A stretch of 64,000 nucleotides of DNA, taken from CAVSUB01 sp963816725. Lineage in GTDB: Bacteria > Acidobacteriota > Vicinamibacteria > Vicinamibacterales > 2-12-FULL-66-21. Position numbers and translations under genes: made by a program. Under the pieces are notes generated by a model. The model did no database searches, was not told the origin of the DNA, and saw nothing but the letters and a program-made list of their open reading frames with translations. Positions within the stretch are counted from its first letter, which is position 1. Each line of letters begins with the position of its first letter. The stretch lies in assembly GCA_963816725.1 (NCBI GenBank), contig CAWFMC010000004.1:1-64000 (forward strand). Direction: 5' to 3'. Below, one piece after another: positions 28,705 through 39,169 of the stretch.

Positions 28705-28724
28705 GAGTCCGTCGAACGTCGAGT

Positions 28725-29239
28725 CTACTGGAGCGGCGTCGCGCCCGTCTCCGCCGGCGCTGCGCCGGTCGCGTCGAAGTAGATGGTGCCCGCCGCCGAG
28801 GTCGAGAAGGCGCGCTGACCGGTCGTGCCGACGCCCACCGGAATCGCCGTCGCGTAGTAGCCGGTCTTGCTGTCCGTGCCGTTGCAATCCTGCGTGACGG
28901 TCGCCGGCAGTTCCGACCGTCGTGTCGGCCAGGGTCACCGTGTAGCCGGTCTTCACGATGTTGTTGCTGCCGAGGTCGGGCGAGATGAAGCCCTGACCGC
29001 CGCCGCAACCGAGCTTCGAGGGTCGCGAGGTCGATGGCGAACCCGCCGCCGCCGGTGGCCGAGGAATACGCCGCCTCGGCGCTGTTGATGGCGCGCATCG
29101 ACCCGATCGCCGACGCTTCGTTACCCGACATGCGGGCGCGGAGCAGACCGGGAACGGCGATGGCCGCGATGATGCCGATGATCGCCACGACGATCAGCAG
29201 CTCGATGAGCGTGAAACCCTTCTGATTACGAACCTTCAT
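28725..29239 (-). pseudogene. pilA: Major type IV pilin PilA, frame broken twice in this sequence
   Basis: Begins MKVRNQKG cut before FTLIELLIVVAIIGIIAAI, a textbook major pilin N-terminus, then SGNEASAIGSMRAINSAEAAYS. Frame changes near 29015 (to LGCGGGQGFISPDLGSNN) and near 28915 (to ELPATVTQDCNGTDSKTGYY) are needed to reach the stop at 28725, giving about 171 residues. The pieces make a normal pilin with a C-terminal disulfide candidate, so the two indels are probably sequence errors or a recent lesion. A sigma-54 promoter lies 100 bp upstream. Confidence 0.85.
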
Positions 29240-29338
29240 AGCACTCTCTCCCTCAAGGAAACGTCGGTGGCCGCGCGGGGCGACAGGAACGTCGGGCCCG
29301 ACTTGGCTCCTTAGCCCAGCGGCCGACGTCATCCATTG

Positions 29339-29354
29339 AGCAACCGAAATGCCA
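29339..29354 (-). promoter_or_regulatory. Sigma-54 promoter of pilA
   Basis: On the minus strand TGGCATTTCGGTTGCT matches the sigma-54 consensus TGGCACGN4TTGCW at the -24 GG and -12 GC with exact 10-bp spacing. The predicted transcript start is near 29327, giving a leader of about 88 nt before the pilA ATG. PilR, a sigma-54 activator, is encoded immediately upstream, as in Pseudomonas-type pilA control. Confidence 0.88.
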
Positions 29355-29381
29355 CCGATCCGTTTAGACGTCATCGGTGGC
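29351..29381. promoter_or_regulatory. Dyad overlapping the pilA -24 element
   Basis: GCCACCGAT (29351-29359) and ATCGGTGGC (29373-29381) form a perfect 9-bp inverted repeat with a 13-bp centre, and its left arm shares bases with the -24 box. A direct repeat GACGTCATC (29325-29333 and 29367-29375) crosses the same region. A repressor bound here would block sigma-54 polymerase. Confidence 0.6.
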
Positions 29382-29461
29382 TAACTGGCCGTATTCGTGG
29401 AGTTTAGCTGGATAGGGCCAGGCCGGAACGGCATTGCCCACCTGCCAATTTTCGACCCGCC

Positions 29462-29474
29462 GACAAAATGTGTC
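29462..29474. promoter_or_regulatory. Possible PilR upstream activating site
   Basis: GACA-AAATG-TGTC is a small dyad containing TGTCA, about 110 bp upstream of the -24 box, a normal enhancer distance for sigma-54 activators. The match to a PilR site is suggestive only. Confidence 0.35.
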
Positions 29475-29495
29475 AACCAGAGCTGCCAAATCTGT

Positions 29496-29530
29496 CGCTC
29501 CCAGCTTCCCGCTTCCAGCTTCCCGCTTCA
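29496..29530. repeat. Heptamer array, left arm of the pilR-pilA element
   Basis: CGCTCCC, AGCTTCC, CGCTTCC, AGCTTCC, CGCTTCA: five units in register. The complementary arm is at 29743-29794, so the pair can fold over a 212-bp centre. The centre holds no convincing gene. Confidence 0.93.
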
Positions 29531-29742
29531 GAGTCCTTGCTGACTTGTGCGTCTGCGCTCCCAGGCTCTGTTCGGCGTCGCCACTCACCCTCTCGCTGAC
29601 TCGATCCCTGCCAGGGCTGCGCCGTCAACTCCGGAGACGCCGCCGCTCCATGAGCAGCACCTTGTGTTATGTGTGCGGAAACGAGCAGAGGGTTGGATTA
29701 TCTCGAGGCCGCCCCCCGGCCGAAGGCCGACATCGGCGCAGA

Positions 29743-29794
29743 GCGGGAAGCGGGAAGCGAAGCGGAAGCGGAAGCTGGAAGCTGGAAGCTGGAA
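29743..29794. repeat. Heptamer array, right arm abutting the pilR stop
   Basis: GCGGGAA twice, three shortened units (GCGAA, GCGGAA, GCGGAA), then GCTGGAA three times, running directly into the pilR stop (TAG read on the minus strand as TAGCTTCCAGC). The 5- and 6-bp units show slippage inside the array. Confidence 0.93.
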
Positions 29795-29795
29795 G

Positions 29796-31214
<1,419 letters not shown>

Positions 31215-31234
31215 GACCTCTCGTAACACGGAGC

Positions 31235-32890
31235 TCAACTCGCCACCGGCAGTTCGGCGGCAACCAGCGGCAGCGCGACGGTCACCGTCGTCCCCCGCTC
31301 CGGCTCGGAGCTCACGCGCAGCTCGCCGCCGTAGTCGCTCACGATGCGGTGAACGATGGAGAGTCCCAGACCCGTGCCGCGCGCGAAACCGCCGCGGAAC
31401 GGCTGGAGGATGCCGTCGAGCTCACTTGCGGCAATGCCGACCCCTTCGTCGCGCACCGCCAGGAGCAAGGACGATCGCCCACCCGCGCCGGACTGTGACG
31501 TCACGCTGAGCGTCAGCACGCCGCCAGCGGGCATCGCGCGGAGGCCGTTCGAGGCCAGGTTCCAGACGATCTGGCGAATCTGCGCGGCGTCCGCCAGACA
31601 GCAGACCGGTTCCGCGGGAGTGGCCACGCGCACGGCGTGCGCCGGCAGCCGCTCGGGACTGTTCTGCAACAGGGTCGCCGTGTCGGTCAGGATGCCGCGG
31701 ACATCGACCCGCACGACCGGCTGCCGCTGCGGCCGCGCATAGGCGAGGAAGCTGCGGATGGTCTCGTTCAATCGATCCGACTCCCGGATCACGATGTCCA
31801 TCAGCTGCGCCTGCTCGCCGGTCAGCGGCAGCTCCTGACGAAGAATCTGGATCGACCCCGACATCGACGCCAGCGGGTTGCGGATCTCGTGGGCGATCCC
31901 CGCGGCCATCTCGCCGACGGCGGCCAGGCGCTGCTGGGTGAGGGCCTCGCGCTCGTGGCGCCGGACGTCGGTGACGTCGCGGAAGGTGAACACGAAGCCG
32001 GTCTCGCCTCGCGGCGTGCGCAGGATGACCGCGCTCAGGCCGACGTCGATCCGGCGATTGTCCGCGAGCGTCAACTCGAGCTCGGCCCGGGGCAGGTTGC
32101 GGCGGCCTTCTTCCGACGCGAACCGGTCGCGCAGCTCCGCGGGCCACTGCAGTACCTCGGCGATCGGACGGCCGATCGCCCGCCGCGCGTCAATGCCCGT
32201 GATCGTTTCGGCGGCACGATTGAAGGTCACGATGGTGCCATCCGGATCGGTGGTCGCCAGCCCACTGGCGAGACTGTCGATGACGTGCTGGCTGAACGCC
32301 TGGAGGTCGGCGATCCGGTTCGAGGCCTGACGGAGCGCGGCGTCGGCCTGGCGGAGTCCGGCGGTCAGGTGCCCGCCCAGCGCCGCGACCGCCAGGAAGC
32401 CGATCACGCTCAGGCTGACGCTGAAGAGCGCCAGCCGCGGCGGCGGCAGCAGATACATGGTGGAGGTCGCCGATCCGAGCACCCCTCCGTACTGCGCTGC
32501 GACCAGCAGCGGGTAGATCGCCGCGCTCAGGATGCCGACGGTCACGCTTCCGCGGCGCGAGCGAACCGCGCTCGCCGCGATGATCGGCAGGATATAGAGC
32601 GTCGAGAAATAGCTGACGATCCCGCCGGTGAGCGCGACCAGCGCCGAGACCAGCAGCGCGTCGATGGCCAGCTGGGCGTCGACGATCCACGGCCGCTGCT
32701 CGGCGCGTTTGAGCAGCAGGCCGTAGCCGGCCGTCAAGGCGTAGGTCAGCGCGATCAGCAGGAAGAACGGTGTCACCGGCAGCGCGCCCGGCGCGGCGAA
32801 CTGCACCAGAATCGCCGACCCAAGCAGCAGCGTCACGACCACCACGCGGGCGGTCGCGAGCCACAGCAGTCTGGATCGGAACGTGGCCAT
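31235..32890 (-). CDS. pilS: Type IV pilus sensor kinase PilS
   Basis: 551 residues. About six N-terminal membrane helices (to ~185) match the PilS sensor domain. A PAS domain follows (QHVIDSLASGLATTDPDGTI), then HisKA with the phospho-His in AGIAHEIRNPLASMSGS and HATPase with DEGVGIAASE and GTGLGLSIV. In Pseudomonas, PilS senses pilin in the membrane and phosphorylates PilR. It is 3 bp downstream of pilC, so kinase, regulator and pilus machinery are one transcription unit. Confidence 0.94.
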   Translation of the reverse strand: MATFRSRLLWLATARVVVVTLLLGSAILVQFAAPGALPVTPFFLLIALTYALTAGYGLLLKRAEQRPWIVDAQLAIDALLVSALVALTGGIVSYFSTLYILPIIAASAVRSRRGSVTVGILSAAIYPLLVAAQYGGVLGSATSTMYLLPPPRLALFSVSLSVIGFLAVAALGGHLTAGLRQADAALRQASNRIADLQAFSQHVIDSLASGLATTDPDGTIVTFNRAAETITGIDARRAIGRPIAEVLQWPAELRDRFASEEGRRNLPRAELELTLADNRRIDVGLSAVILRTPRGETGFVFTFRDVTDVRRHEREALTQQRLAAVGEMAAGIAHEIRNPLASMSGSIQILRQELPLTGEQAQLMDIVIRESDRLNETIRSFLAYARPQRQPVVRVDVRGILTDTATLLQNSPERLPAHAVRVATPAEPVCCLADAAQIRQIVWNLASNGLRAMPAGGVLTLSVTSQSGAGGRSSLLLAVRDEGVGIAASELDGILQPFRGGFARGTGLGLSIVHRIVSDYGGELRVSSEPERGTTVTVALPLVAAELPVAS

Positions 32891-32893
32891 CGG

Positions 32894-34108
32894 CTAGTTG
32901 CTCAACTTGCTGATCAAGTCGAAGATCGGCAGGTACATCGCGATGACGATGCCGCCGACGACGACGCCGAGGAAGGCGATCATGACCGGCTCCATCAGCG
33001 TCAGCATGCCGGCAACCGCCGTGTCCACTTCGTCCTCGTAGAAGTCGGCGATCTTCGAGAGCATCGCGTCCAGCGCGCCGGTCGTCTCGCCGACGTTGAT
33101 CATCTGCACGACCATCGAGGGGAACACGTTGGTCTCCCGCAATGGTCCGGAAATCGTTTCGCCGCGCTCGATGCCGCTCCGCGTCTTCTGAATCGCCGCC
33201 TCGACCACCGCGTTGCCGGCGGTGCGGCCGGTGATGTCGAGACCGTCCAGAATCGGCACGCCGGAGGAGAGCAGCGTCGACAGCGTCCGGCAGAAGCGCG
33301 CGACCGCGACCTTGCGCAGGATGTTGCCGAGGATCGGCGTCTTCAACAGCAGCGCATCGATCACCGCGCGGCCGTTCGTGGTCGCGTAGTAGCGGCCGAT
33401 CACCCATCCCGCCGCGCCGAGCCCGACGATGATCAGCCAGCCCCAGGCGACCACGCCGTTGCTCATCGCGATGACGATCCGGGTCGGCAGCGGCAGCTGC
33501 GCGCCGAGCCCGGCGAAGAGCGTCGCGAAGGTCGGGATGACCTTCCACAGAATCGCGCCGACCACCAGCGCCGCAATCACGATCACCGCGATCGGGTAGA
33601 TCATCGCGGACTTGACGTCCCCCTTCAGCTTGACGTTCTTCTCGATGTAGACCGCCAGGCGTTTGAGGATGGTGTCGAGGATACCGCCCGCCTCGCCGGC
33701 GGCGATCATGTTGGCGTAGAGCGTGTCGAACGTCTTGGGGTGCTTCTTCATCGCGTCGGCGAGCGCCGCGCCCCCTTCGACGTCTTCGCGCACCTTGAGG
33801 ATCGCGGTCGAGAAGTACTTGTTCGGCTCCTGCTTGCCGAGGATGTCCAGGCACTGGACCAGCGGCAGGCCGGCGTCGATCATGACCGAGAACTGCCGGG
33901 TGAAGATCGCCAGGTTCTTGGCCGGCACGGTCTTGGTCTTGGCCGGCTTCGGCTTGGGTTCCGCCTTCGCTTTGGCCTGATCGATGCGCGTCACCAGGAT
34001 TTGATCGCGGCGCAGCGCGGCGACCACCGCCTCGGCGGTCTCCGCGATCCGCTCACCGGTGACGTTCTGTCCGCCGCGCGTGCGACCCGAGTAGGCAAAT
34101 GTGGGCAT
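32894..34108 (-). CDS. pilC: Type IV pilus inner-membrane platform protein PilC
   Basis: 404 residues with two type II secretion F domains (about 70-195 and 275-397), each ending in membrane helices. Family motifs visible include FTRQFSVMIDAGLPLVQCLDIL, FCRTLSTLLSSGVPILDGL and MVQMINVGETTGALDAML (in parts). The N-terminal segment starts PTFAYSGRTRGGQ. It couples PilB or PilT ATPase motion to pilin insertion. It is 48 bp after pilT. Confidence 0.95.
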   Translation of the reverse strand: MPTFAYSGRTRGGQNVTGERIAETAEAVVAALRRDQILVTRIDQAKAKAEPKPKPAKTKTVPAKNLAIFTRQFSVMIDAGLPLVQCLDILGKQEPNKYFSTAILKVREDVEGGAALADAMKKHPKTFDTLYANMIAAGEAGGILDTILKRLAVYIEKNVKLKGDVKSAMIYPIAVIVIAALVVGAILWKVIPTFATLFAGLGAQLPLPTRIVIAMSNGVVAWGWLIIVGLGAAGWVIGRYYATTNGRAVIDALLLKTPILGNILRKVAVARFCRTLSTLLSSGVPILDGLDITGRTAGNAVVEAAIQKTRSGIERGETISGPLRETNVFPSMVVQMINVGETTGALDAMLSKIADFYEDEVDTAVAGMLTLMEPVMIAFLGVVVGGIVIAMYLPIFDLISKLSN

Positions 34109-34156
34109 GATGTCGTCTCTCTCCGAAGGCCTTACTGCGTGTCGTTGTTCAGCCGC

Positions 34157-35281
34157 TCAGCGCCGCGCGGGCAACACTGCCGCGCCGCGCGACATCCCGG
34201 CCCCGGCTACCACGCCCGTGCCGCGGCTGATCATCTGCTCGAGCTCGTCCTTCAGCGACGAGGCGCCGAGCGCGGTCTCCATGGTGATCTCGCGGCGCAG
34301 CGCCAAGGTGGCCAGCGCCTGATTCATGGTCTGCATCCCGAGCTTCTCCTGCCCGGCCTGCATCGTCGAATAGATCTGGTGGACCTTGTCGTCGCGAATC
34401 AGGTTGCGGATCGCCGGGGTCGGGACCATGATCTCGAGCGCCACGATGCGGCCGCGACCGTTGGCCCGCGGCAGCAGGCTCTGGCAGACGATGCCCTCGA
34501 GGACGAGCGACAACTGCGTCCGGATCTGCCCCTGCTGGTGCGCCGGGAACACGTCGATGATGCGGTTGATCGTCTGCGCGGTCGAATTGGTGTGGAGCGT
34601 GGCCAGCGTCAAGTGGCCCGTCTCGGCGATCCGCAACGCCGACTCGATCGTCTCCAAGTCGCGCAGCTCGCCGATGAGGACGATGTCCGGGTCCTCGCGG
34701 AGCGCCGAGCGCAGCGCCGCGGCGAACCCGTGCGTATCGCTGTGCACCTCGCGCTGGTTGACGATGCAGCCTTTGTGGGCGTGGATGTATTCGATCGGAT
34801 CCTCGATGGTGAGGATGTGCTCGCGGCGCTCGGTGTTGATCTTGTCGATCATCGCCGCCAGGGTCGTCGACTTGCCGCTGCCGGTGGGGCCGGTGACGAG
34901 CACCAGACCGCGCGGCCGCTCGGCGAGCGTCCCAATCACCTCCGGCAGCTGGAGCTCGGCGAACGTCTTGATCTGCTCGGGAATCAACCGGTAGACCGCG
35001 GCCACCGCCCCGCGCTGGCTGAAGACGTTGCAGCGGAAGCGGGCCAGCCCGCGGATGCCGAAGGAGAAGTCCAGCTCGAAGCTCTCCTCGAACCGCTTCT
35101 TCTGCGCATCGGTCAGCACGCTGTAGGCGAGCGCCTTGGTCTCGGACGGGCCCAGAATCGGCAAGTCGAGGGTCTGCAGCTTGCCATGCACGCGGATCTG
35201 CGGCGGCGTCTGGGTCGTGAGGTGGAGGTCCGAGCCTTGGAGCTCGACCACCGTTCTGAGCAGTTCCGGAAGCGTTGCCAT
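34157..35281 (-). CDS. pilT: Pilus retraction ATPase PilT
   Basis: 374 residues: N-terminal PAS-like domain (MATLPELLRTVVELQGSDLHLT), then a RecA-like domain with Walker A GPTGSGKS, Asp box (EDPIEYIH), Walker B VLIGELRD and His box (GHLTLATLHTN). It has the PilT-type AIRNLIRD motif (APTPAIRNLIRDDKV here) and a short C-terminal tail. It drives pilus retraction and twitching motility. It lies 31 bp after pilB. Confidence 0.96.
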   Translation of the reverse strand: MATLPELLRTVVELQGSDLHLTTQTPPQIRVHGKLQTLDLPILGPSETKALAYSVLTDAQKKRFEESFELDFSFGIRGLARFRCNVFSQRGAVAAVYRLIPEQIKTFAELQLPEVIGTLAERPRGLVLVTGPTGSGKSTTLAAMIDKINTERREHILTIEDPIEYIHAHKGCIVNQREVHSDTHGFAAALRSALREDPDIVLIGELRDLETIESALRIAETGHLTLATLHTNSTAQTINRIIDVFPAHQQGQIRTQLSLVLEGIVCQSLLPRANGRGRIVALEIMVPTPAIRNLIRDDKVHQIYSTMQAGQEKLGMQTMNQALATLALRREITMETALGASSLKDELEQMISRGTGVVAGAGMSRGAAVLPARR

Positions 35282-35312
35282 TGCGTTGTCCTCTGCCAGT
35301 CCCTGTCTGTCG

Positions 35313-37097
35313 CTACTTCACCGTCTCGCGAACGACTTCTTCCATCGTGGTGACGCCCTGCATCACCTTGCGCAGCCCCGAGCGGCGGAGCGTGATCATC
35401 CCGGACTCGATCGCCTTGCGTTTCAGCTCGAGGCCCGACGCGCCGACGAGGATCAGCTCGCGCAGCTCCTCGGTGACCTCCATGACCTCGTAGAGGCCGA
35501 CGCGGCCCTTGTAGCCGGTCTGGTTGCAGCGCTCGCAGCCGGCGCCACGCTTCGGAATGACGGTCCGTGCTTCTTCCGGCGTGAACCCCGCGTCCACGAG
35601 CGCCTGCGGCGCGTGCGGGTGATCGGCGGCACAGGCCGAGCACACCCGGCGCACCAGCCGCTGTGCGCAAATCAGGTTCACCGAGCTGGCGACGAGGAAC
35701 GGCTCGATGCCCATGTTCATCAGGCGGTTGATGGTGCTGGGCGCGTCGTTGGTGTGCAGCGTCGACAACACGAGATGGCCCGTAAGCGAGGCCTTGACGG
35801 CGATCTCGGCGGTCTCGAAGTCGCGGATTTCGCCGACCAGGATGATGTTCGGGTCCTGGCGCAGGAACGACCGCAGCGCCGCCGCGAAGTTGAGGCCGAT
35901 GTTCTCGCGGACCTGCACCTGGTTGACCCCGACGAGATTGAACTCGACGGGATCCTCGGCGGTCATGATGTTGGTCTCGGGGGTGTTGATCTTCGAGATC
36001 GACGAGTAGAGGGTGTTGGTCTTGCCGCTGCCGGTCGGGCCGGTGACCAGCACCATGCCCCACGGCTTGGCGATCTGCGTTTCGAGCTTGGCCAGTGACT
36101 CCGGCTCGAATCCGAGCTTGGTCATGTCCAGCATCAACTTGTCCTTGTCGAGGAGACGAAGGACGATCTTCTCGCCGAAGAGCGTCGGCAGGCACGAGAC
36201 GCGGAAGTCGATCTCCTTGGTGGTGCCCTCGTTGGCGAAGCGGATCTTGATGCGGCCGTCCTGCGGCAGGCGCTTCTCGGCGATGTCCAGCTTCGCCATG
36301 ATTTTGACGCGCGAAGTGATCGCGTCGCGGAACTTCATCGGCGGCGTCATCACGCTGTAGAGGATGCCGTCGATGCGGAAGCGGATCCGGAACTCCTTCT
36401 CGTATGGCTCGATGTGAATGTCGCTGGCCCCCTTCTGGATGGCCGACATCAGCATCAGGTTCACGAGCCGAATGACCGGGGCCTCGCCGCTCTGCTTCTC
36501 GAGCGACGCGACGTCGATCTGTTCCAGCTCCTCGAGCACCTCGACATCGTCTGTGGCAGCGACGTCCTCGAGCGCCTTCGAGACCGCCTCCATCGACTCG
36601 GCGCTGTGCAGGCTGGCGTTGCCGGCGGCCGCGGCGGCGGCCTCCTTTTTCGTCCCGCGCGGCGGCGTGGCGCCGGTCGGATAGTAGCGGCGCAGCGCCT
36701 CGATGACCGACGTTTCGGAGGCGACCACCGGCTCGACGTTGTAGCCCGTCATGAACTTGATGTCGTCCATGGCGAAGACGTTCGTGGGATCGGTGATCGC
36801 GATCGTCAGGGTCGCGCCGGCGCGGCTGAGCGGAACGATCTGATACTTCTGGACGGTGTCGGTCGGGAGCAGCTTGATGACGGACGAATCGATCTCGAAC
36901 TGCGACAGGTTGATGGAGGGGACGCCGTACTGCTTGCTGAGCAGGTCGGTGATTTCTTCGTCGGTGACGAAACCCAACCTGACCAGGCTGACACCGACCT
37001 TGCCGCCGTTGGCCTTTTGATGGTTCAAGGCCTCCTGCAGCTGGGCAGGCGTGATGCGCTTTTCTTTGAGCAGCAGCTCGCCGATACGGACGGCCAT
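35313..37097 (-). CDS. pilB: Pilus assembly ATPase PilB
   Basis: 594 residues. The N-terminal MshEN/GspE-type domain (MAVRIGELLLKEKRITPAQL to ~150) is the form that can bind cyclic-di-GMP in relatives. The ATPase core has GPTGSGKT, the Asp box TAEDPVEFN, Walker B ILVGEIRD, His box GHLVLSTLHTND and the four-cysteine zinc motif (CSAC ... CERC). ATG 37097 is preferred over 37127 because it starts the conserved MAVRIGELL. It is the first gene of pilB-pilT-pilC-pilS-pilR, behind a sigma-70-type promoter. Confidence 0.95.
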   Translation of the reverse strand: MAVRIGELLLKEKRITPAQLQEALNHQKANGGKVGVSLVRLGFVTDEEITDLLSKQYGVPSINLSQFEIDSSVIKLLPTDTVQKYQIVPLSRAGATLTIAITDPTNVFAMDDIKFMTGYNVEPVVASETSVIEALRRYYPTGATPPRGTKKEAAAAAAGNASLHSAESMEAVSKALEDVAATDDVEVLEELEQIDVASLEKQSGEAPVIRLVNLMLMSAIQKGASDIHIEPYEKEFRIRFRIDGILYSVMTPPMKFRDAITSRVKIMAKLDIAEKRLPQDGRIKIRFANEGTTKEIDFRVSCLPTLFGEKIVLRLLDKDKLMLDMTKLGFEPESLAKLETQIAKPWGMVLVTGPTGSGKTNTLYSSISKINTPETNIMTAEDPVEFNLVGVNQVQVRENIGLNFAAALRSFLRQDPNIILVGEIRDFETAEIAVKASLTGHLVLSTLHTNDAPSTINRLMNMGIEPFLVASSVNLICAQRLVRRVCSACAADHPHAPQALVDAGFTPEEARTVIPKRGAGCERCNQTGYKGRVGLYEVMEVTEELRELILVGASGLELKRKAIESGMITLRRSGLRKVMQGVTTMEEVVRETVK

Positions 37098-37205
37098 CGG
37101 TTCAGACCCTGTATTGGGAGACAGCACGGATCGACGCGAGGCGTGAGCGCCTGCGGATCGCCGTCTCGACTCAGGGAACCAAACCAGCTGCCGGGGGGAA
37201 CCTCT

Positions 37206-37233
37206 ACTTTACACCGGTGACACTTTTTGTCAA
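37206..37233 (-). promoter_or_regulatory. Sigma-70-type promoter of the pilB operon
   Basis: On the minus strand TTGACA (37228-37233), 16-bp spacer, TAAAGT (37206-37211). The leader to the pilB ATG would be about 100 nt. The -35 is 16 bp from the stop of the next gene upstream, so the operon has its own promoter rather than readthrough only. Confidence 0.65.
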
Positions 37234-37248
37234 AGAGAAAATGCGAGC

Positions 37249-38256
37249 TCAGAAGCCCACGCGCCCGGCAACGCCCCACCCGCGGCGGCCGGTTTCCGCG
37301 CCCAGGGTGGCTTCGCCGTCAATCCATAACCACGAGAGCGGGGCGAAACTGCCGCCGAGGGAGTAGGTCGGCGCGTGTCCGCCGGGTTCGTCGCCCAGCG
37401 TGTTGAGCCGCAGGCCGGCCCGTCCGTAGGCCCGGGGCAGGAAGTGCGCTTCCGTGCCCACGGCGAAGTCCCGCACCTGCCCGATCGGGCCGCGCACGGA
37501 GTTGAGGTCCATGTCCAGGGCGATCATGAACCCGAGCGGTGAGCTCAACGCGATCCCGGCGCGGCCCTGGCGTTCGAGCTTGAGCTCGGTTGCGCTCCCA
37601 GCCGTCTCGAAGGAGGGCGCGACCAGATTCCTGACCGAGAGCCCGGCGCGCAACGTGCCGAACACCGCCGAGATGCCGGCGTCCGCGTCGAACTTGTTGC
37701 TGGCTTCGCCAATCAGGTCCCCCGCCTCGTCGAGGCGGTCCTCCAGTGATCCGGCGGCGGCGAGCGTGCTTCCGGCGATGCCGCGGACGAAACGGGCGGT
37801 GGCGCCGATGGCGATGCCATCGCCCAGCGACTGGACGAACGTGACGCCGGTGTTGTGGGTGATGAGGGTCTGGGTGACGCTGACGGCGGGGTCCGCGAGG
37901 CTCGGGGAGACCCAACTGGAACGCAGCCGGTAGTAGGACAGGCCGAAGGGCGGGGTGCTCAGGGCGACCAGCGTCCCTGACCGGGTCCCGCCGACGCTGT
38001 CCGGCGGCGAGTCACCCAGCGCCTTGGACGAGGTGCGATCGACCAGGAAGCTGAAGAGCGCTCCGGAGGCCAGCGCGCCCGGATTCCAGTAAACCGCCGA
38101 GGCATCGTCTGCGGCGGCCACGAACGCCCCGCCCATGCCCGCGGCCCGGGTGTTGATTGGCTCGAAGCTCTGTGCCTGGACGGCGGTCGGGGCGGCGAGG
38201 CCAAGGCCCAAAATCACGAGGATGGCAGCCCTGACGAGCTGTGCGTCCCGAGTCAT
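37249..38256 (-). CDS. Outer-membrane beta-barrel protein, TraF-like
   Basis: 335 residues with a signal peptide (about 1-29, cut near VQAQS), then alternating polar/aromatic strands and a C-terminal Phe (VAGRVGF) as expected for a barrel inserted by the Bam machinery. The early segment TRAAGMGGAFVAAADDASAVYWNPGALA (in parts) is the hallmark of the TraF_2/PorV-like group of long barrels. Function unknown. It precedes the pilB operon on the same strand, but the pilB promoter begins inside the gap. Confidence 0.7.
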   Translation of the reverse strand: MTRDAQLVRAAILVILGLGLAAPTAVQAQSFEPINTRAAGMGGAFVAAADDASAVYWNPGALASGALFSFLVDRTSSKALGDSPPDSVGGTRSGTLVALSTPPFGLSYYRLRSSWVSPSLADPAVSVTQTLITHNTGVTFVQSLGDGIAIGATARFVRGIAGSTLAAAGSLEDRLDEAGDLIGEASNKFDADAGISAVFGTLRAGLSVRNLVAPSFETAGSATELKLERQGRAGIALSSPLGFMIALDMDLNSVRGPIGQVRDFAVGTEAHFLPRAYGRAGLRLNTLGDEPGGHAPTYSLGGSFAPLSWLWIDGEATLGAETGRRGWGVAGRVGF

Positions 38257-38440
38257 ATCCGCCAGCTTACCGTACGGTGTTCACCCGGCCCGGCGCCGGA
38301 CCCTAACCTGCCGCCCCGGTGAGACTTGCGCTGCGCGCTTTTGCGAAACCTGGAGGGCCCCGGACTCGTAATGAAGTGCTGTAGAATCGAGTCGTCCCTC
38401 AGCACCGCGCTCAGGTCCGATCGCTCCCGGCACACCTCAT

Positions 38441-39169
38441 ATGACCAACACACCTGTGGCGGTGACGGCGGAAGCCCCGCCGCGGAGTCTGCTCGGCCGG
38501 TTCTTCGGCATCATCATCTCGCCGCAGGCCACCTTCCGGTCGGTCGTGGCGCACCCACGGGTTTTCGGCATGCTGGCGCTGATCTGTGTCGGCATGGCCG
38601 TCTTGGTGGGCGGGTTCCTGTACACGAAGACCGGACAGCTCGCCTGGCTCGACGCCGCGACGACCAGCTCGTTCCGCGGGCCGGCCACGCCTGAGCAGCT
38701 GGCGGCGATGGAAAAGATCGCCCCGTACGCCTGGATGTTCGGAGTCGGGCAGATGGTGGTCATCGTACCGGTCATCTTGCTGATCACCGCCGGAATCCTC
38801 TTCGCCATCTTCAATGCCGCGCTCGGTGGCAACTCCACGTTCAAGCAGCTGTTCGCGGTCGTCGTGCACTCGTCGGCGATTTCGCTCCTCGGCCAGTGCT
38901 TCACGATGCCGATGAACTATCTGCGCGGCACGATGAGCAGCTCGACCAACCTGGCGGTGCTGCTGCCGATGGTCGACGAGACCTCGTTTCTGGGCCGGCT
39001 GCTGAGCATGGTCGACCTGTTCATCATCTGGTGGCTGGTGGTGCTGGCCATCGGGCTCGGTGTGCTCTATCGCCGCCGCACCCAGCCCATTGCCGTCTCG
39101 CTCATGGCGGTGTACGCCGTGATCGCCGTGGTCGTCGCTATTGTCAGAAGTCGGATGGGGGGGGCATGA
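38441..39169 (+). CDS. Yip1-domain membrane protein
   Basis: 242 residues with about five membrane helices and the family opening RFFGIIISPQATFRSV, which marks bacterial Yip1 proteins (SP.ATFR). It overlaps the MacA-like gene as ATGA, so it is the first gene of a four-gene operon with efflux-type proteins. In many Acidobacteria and Proteobacteria Yip1 genes sit beside MacA/MacB-like genes, but the biochemical role is unknown. Confidence 0.85.
   Translation: MTNTPVAVTAEAPPRSLLGRFFGIIISPQATFRSVVAHPRVFGMLALICVGMAVLVGGFLYTKTGQLAWLDAATTSSFRGPATPEQLAAMEKIAPYAWMFGVGQMVVIVPVILLITAGILFAIFNAALGGNSTFKQLFAVVVHSSAISLLGQCFTMPMNYLRGTMSSSTNLAVLLPMVDETSFLGRLLSMVDLFIIWWLVVLAIGLGVLYRRRTQPIAVSLMAVYAVIAVVVAIVRSRMGGA

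Noticed and set aside
28034..29374. A 446-residue double pilin
   Set aside because: The middle third is out-of-frame Arg-rich translation; two pilins with separate leader sites are present.
31637..35353. A 1238-codon open frame on the plus strand
   Set aside because: It is antisense to pilS, pilC and pilT; the composition (Arg/His/Asp/Gly mix) is the usual high-GC shadow.
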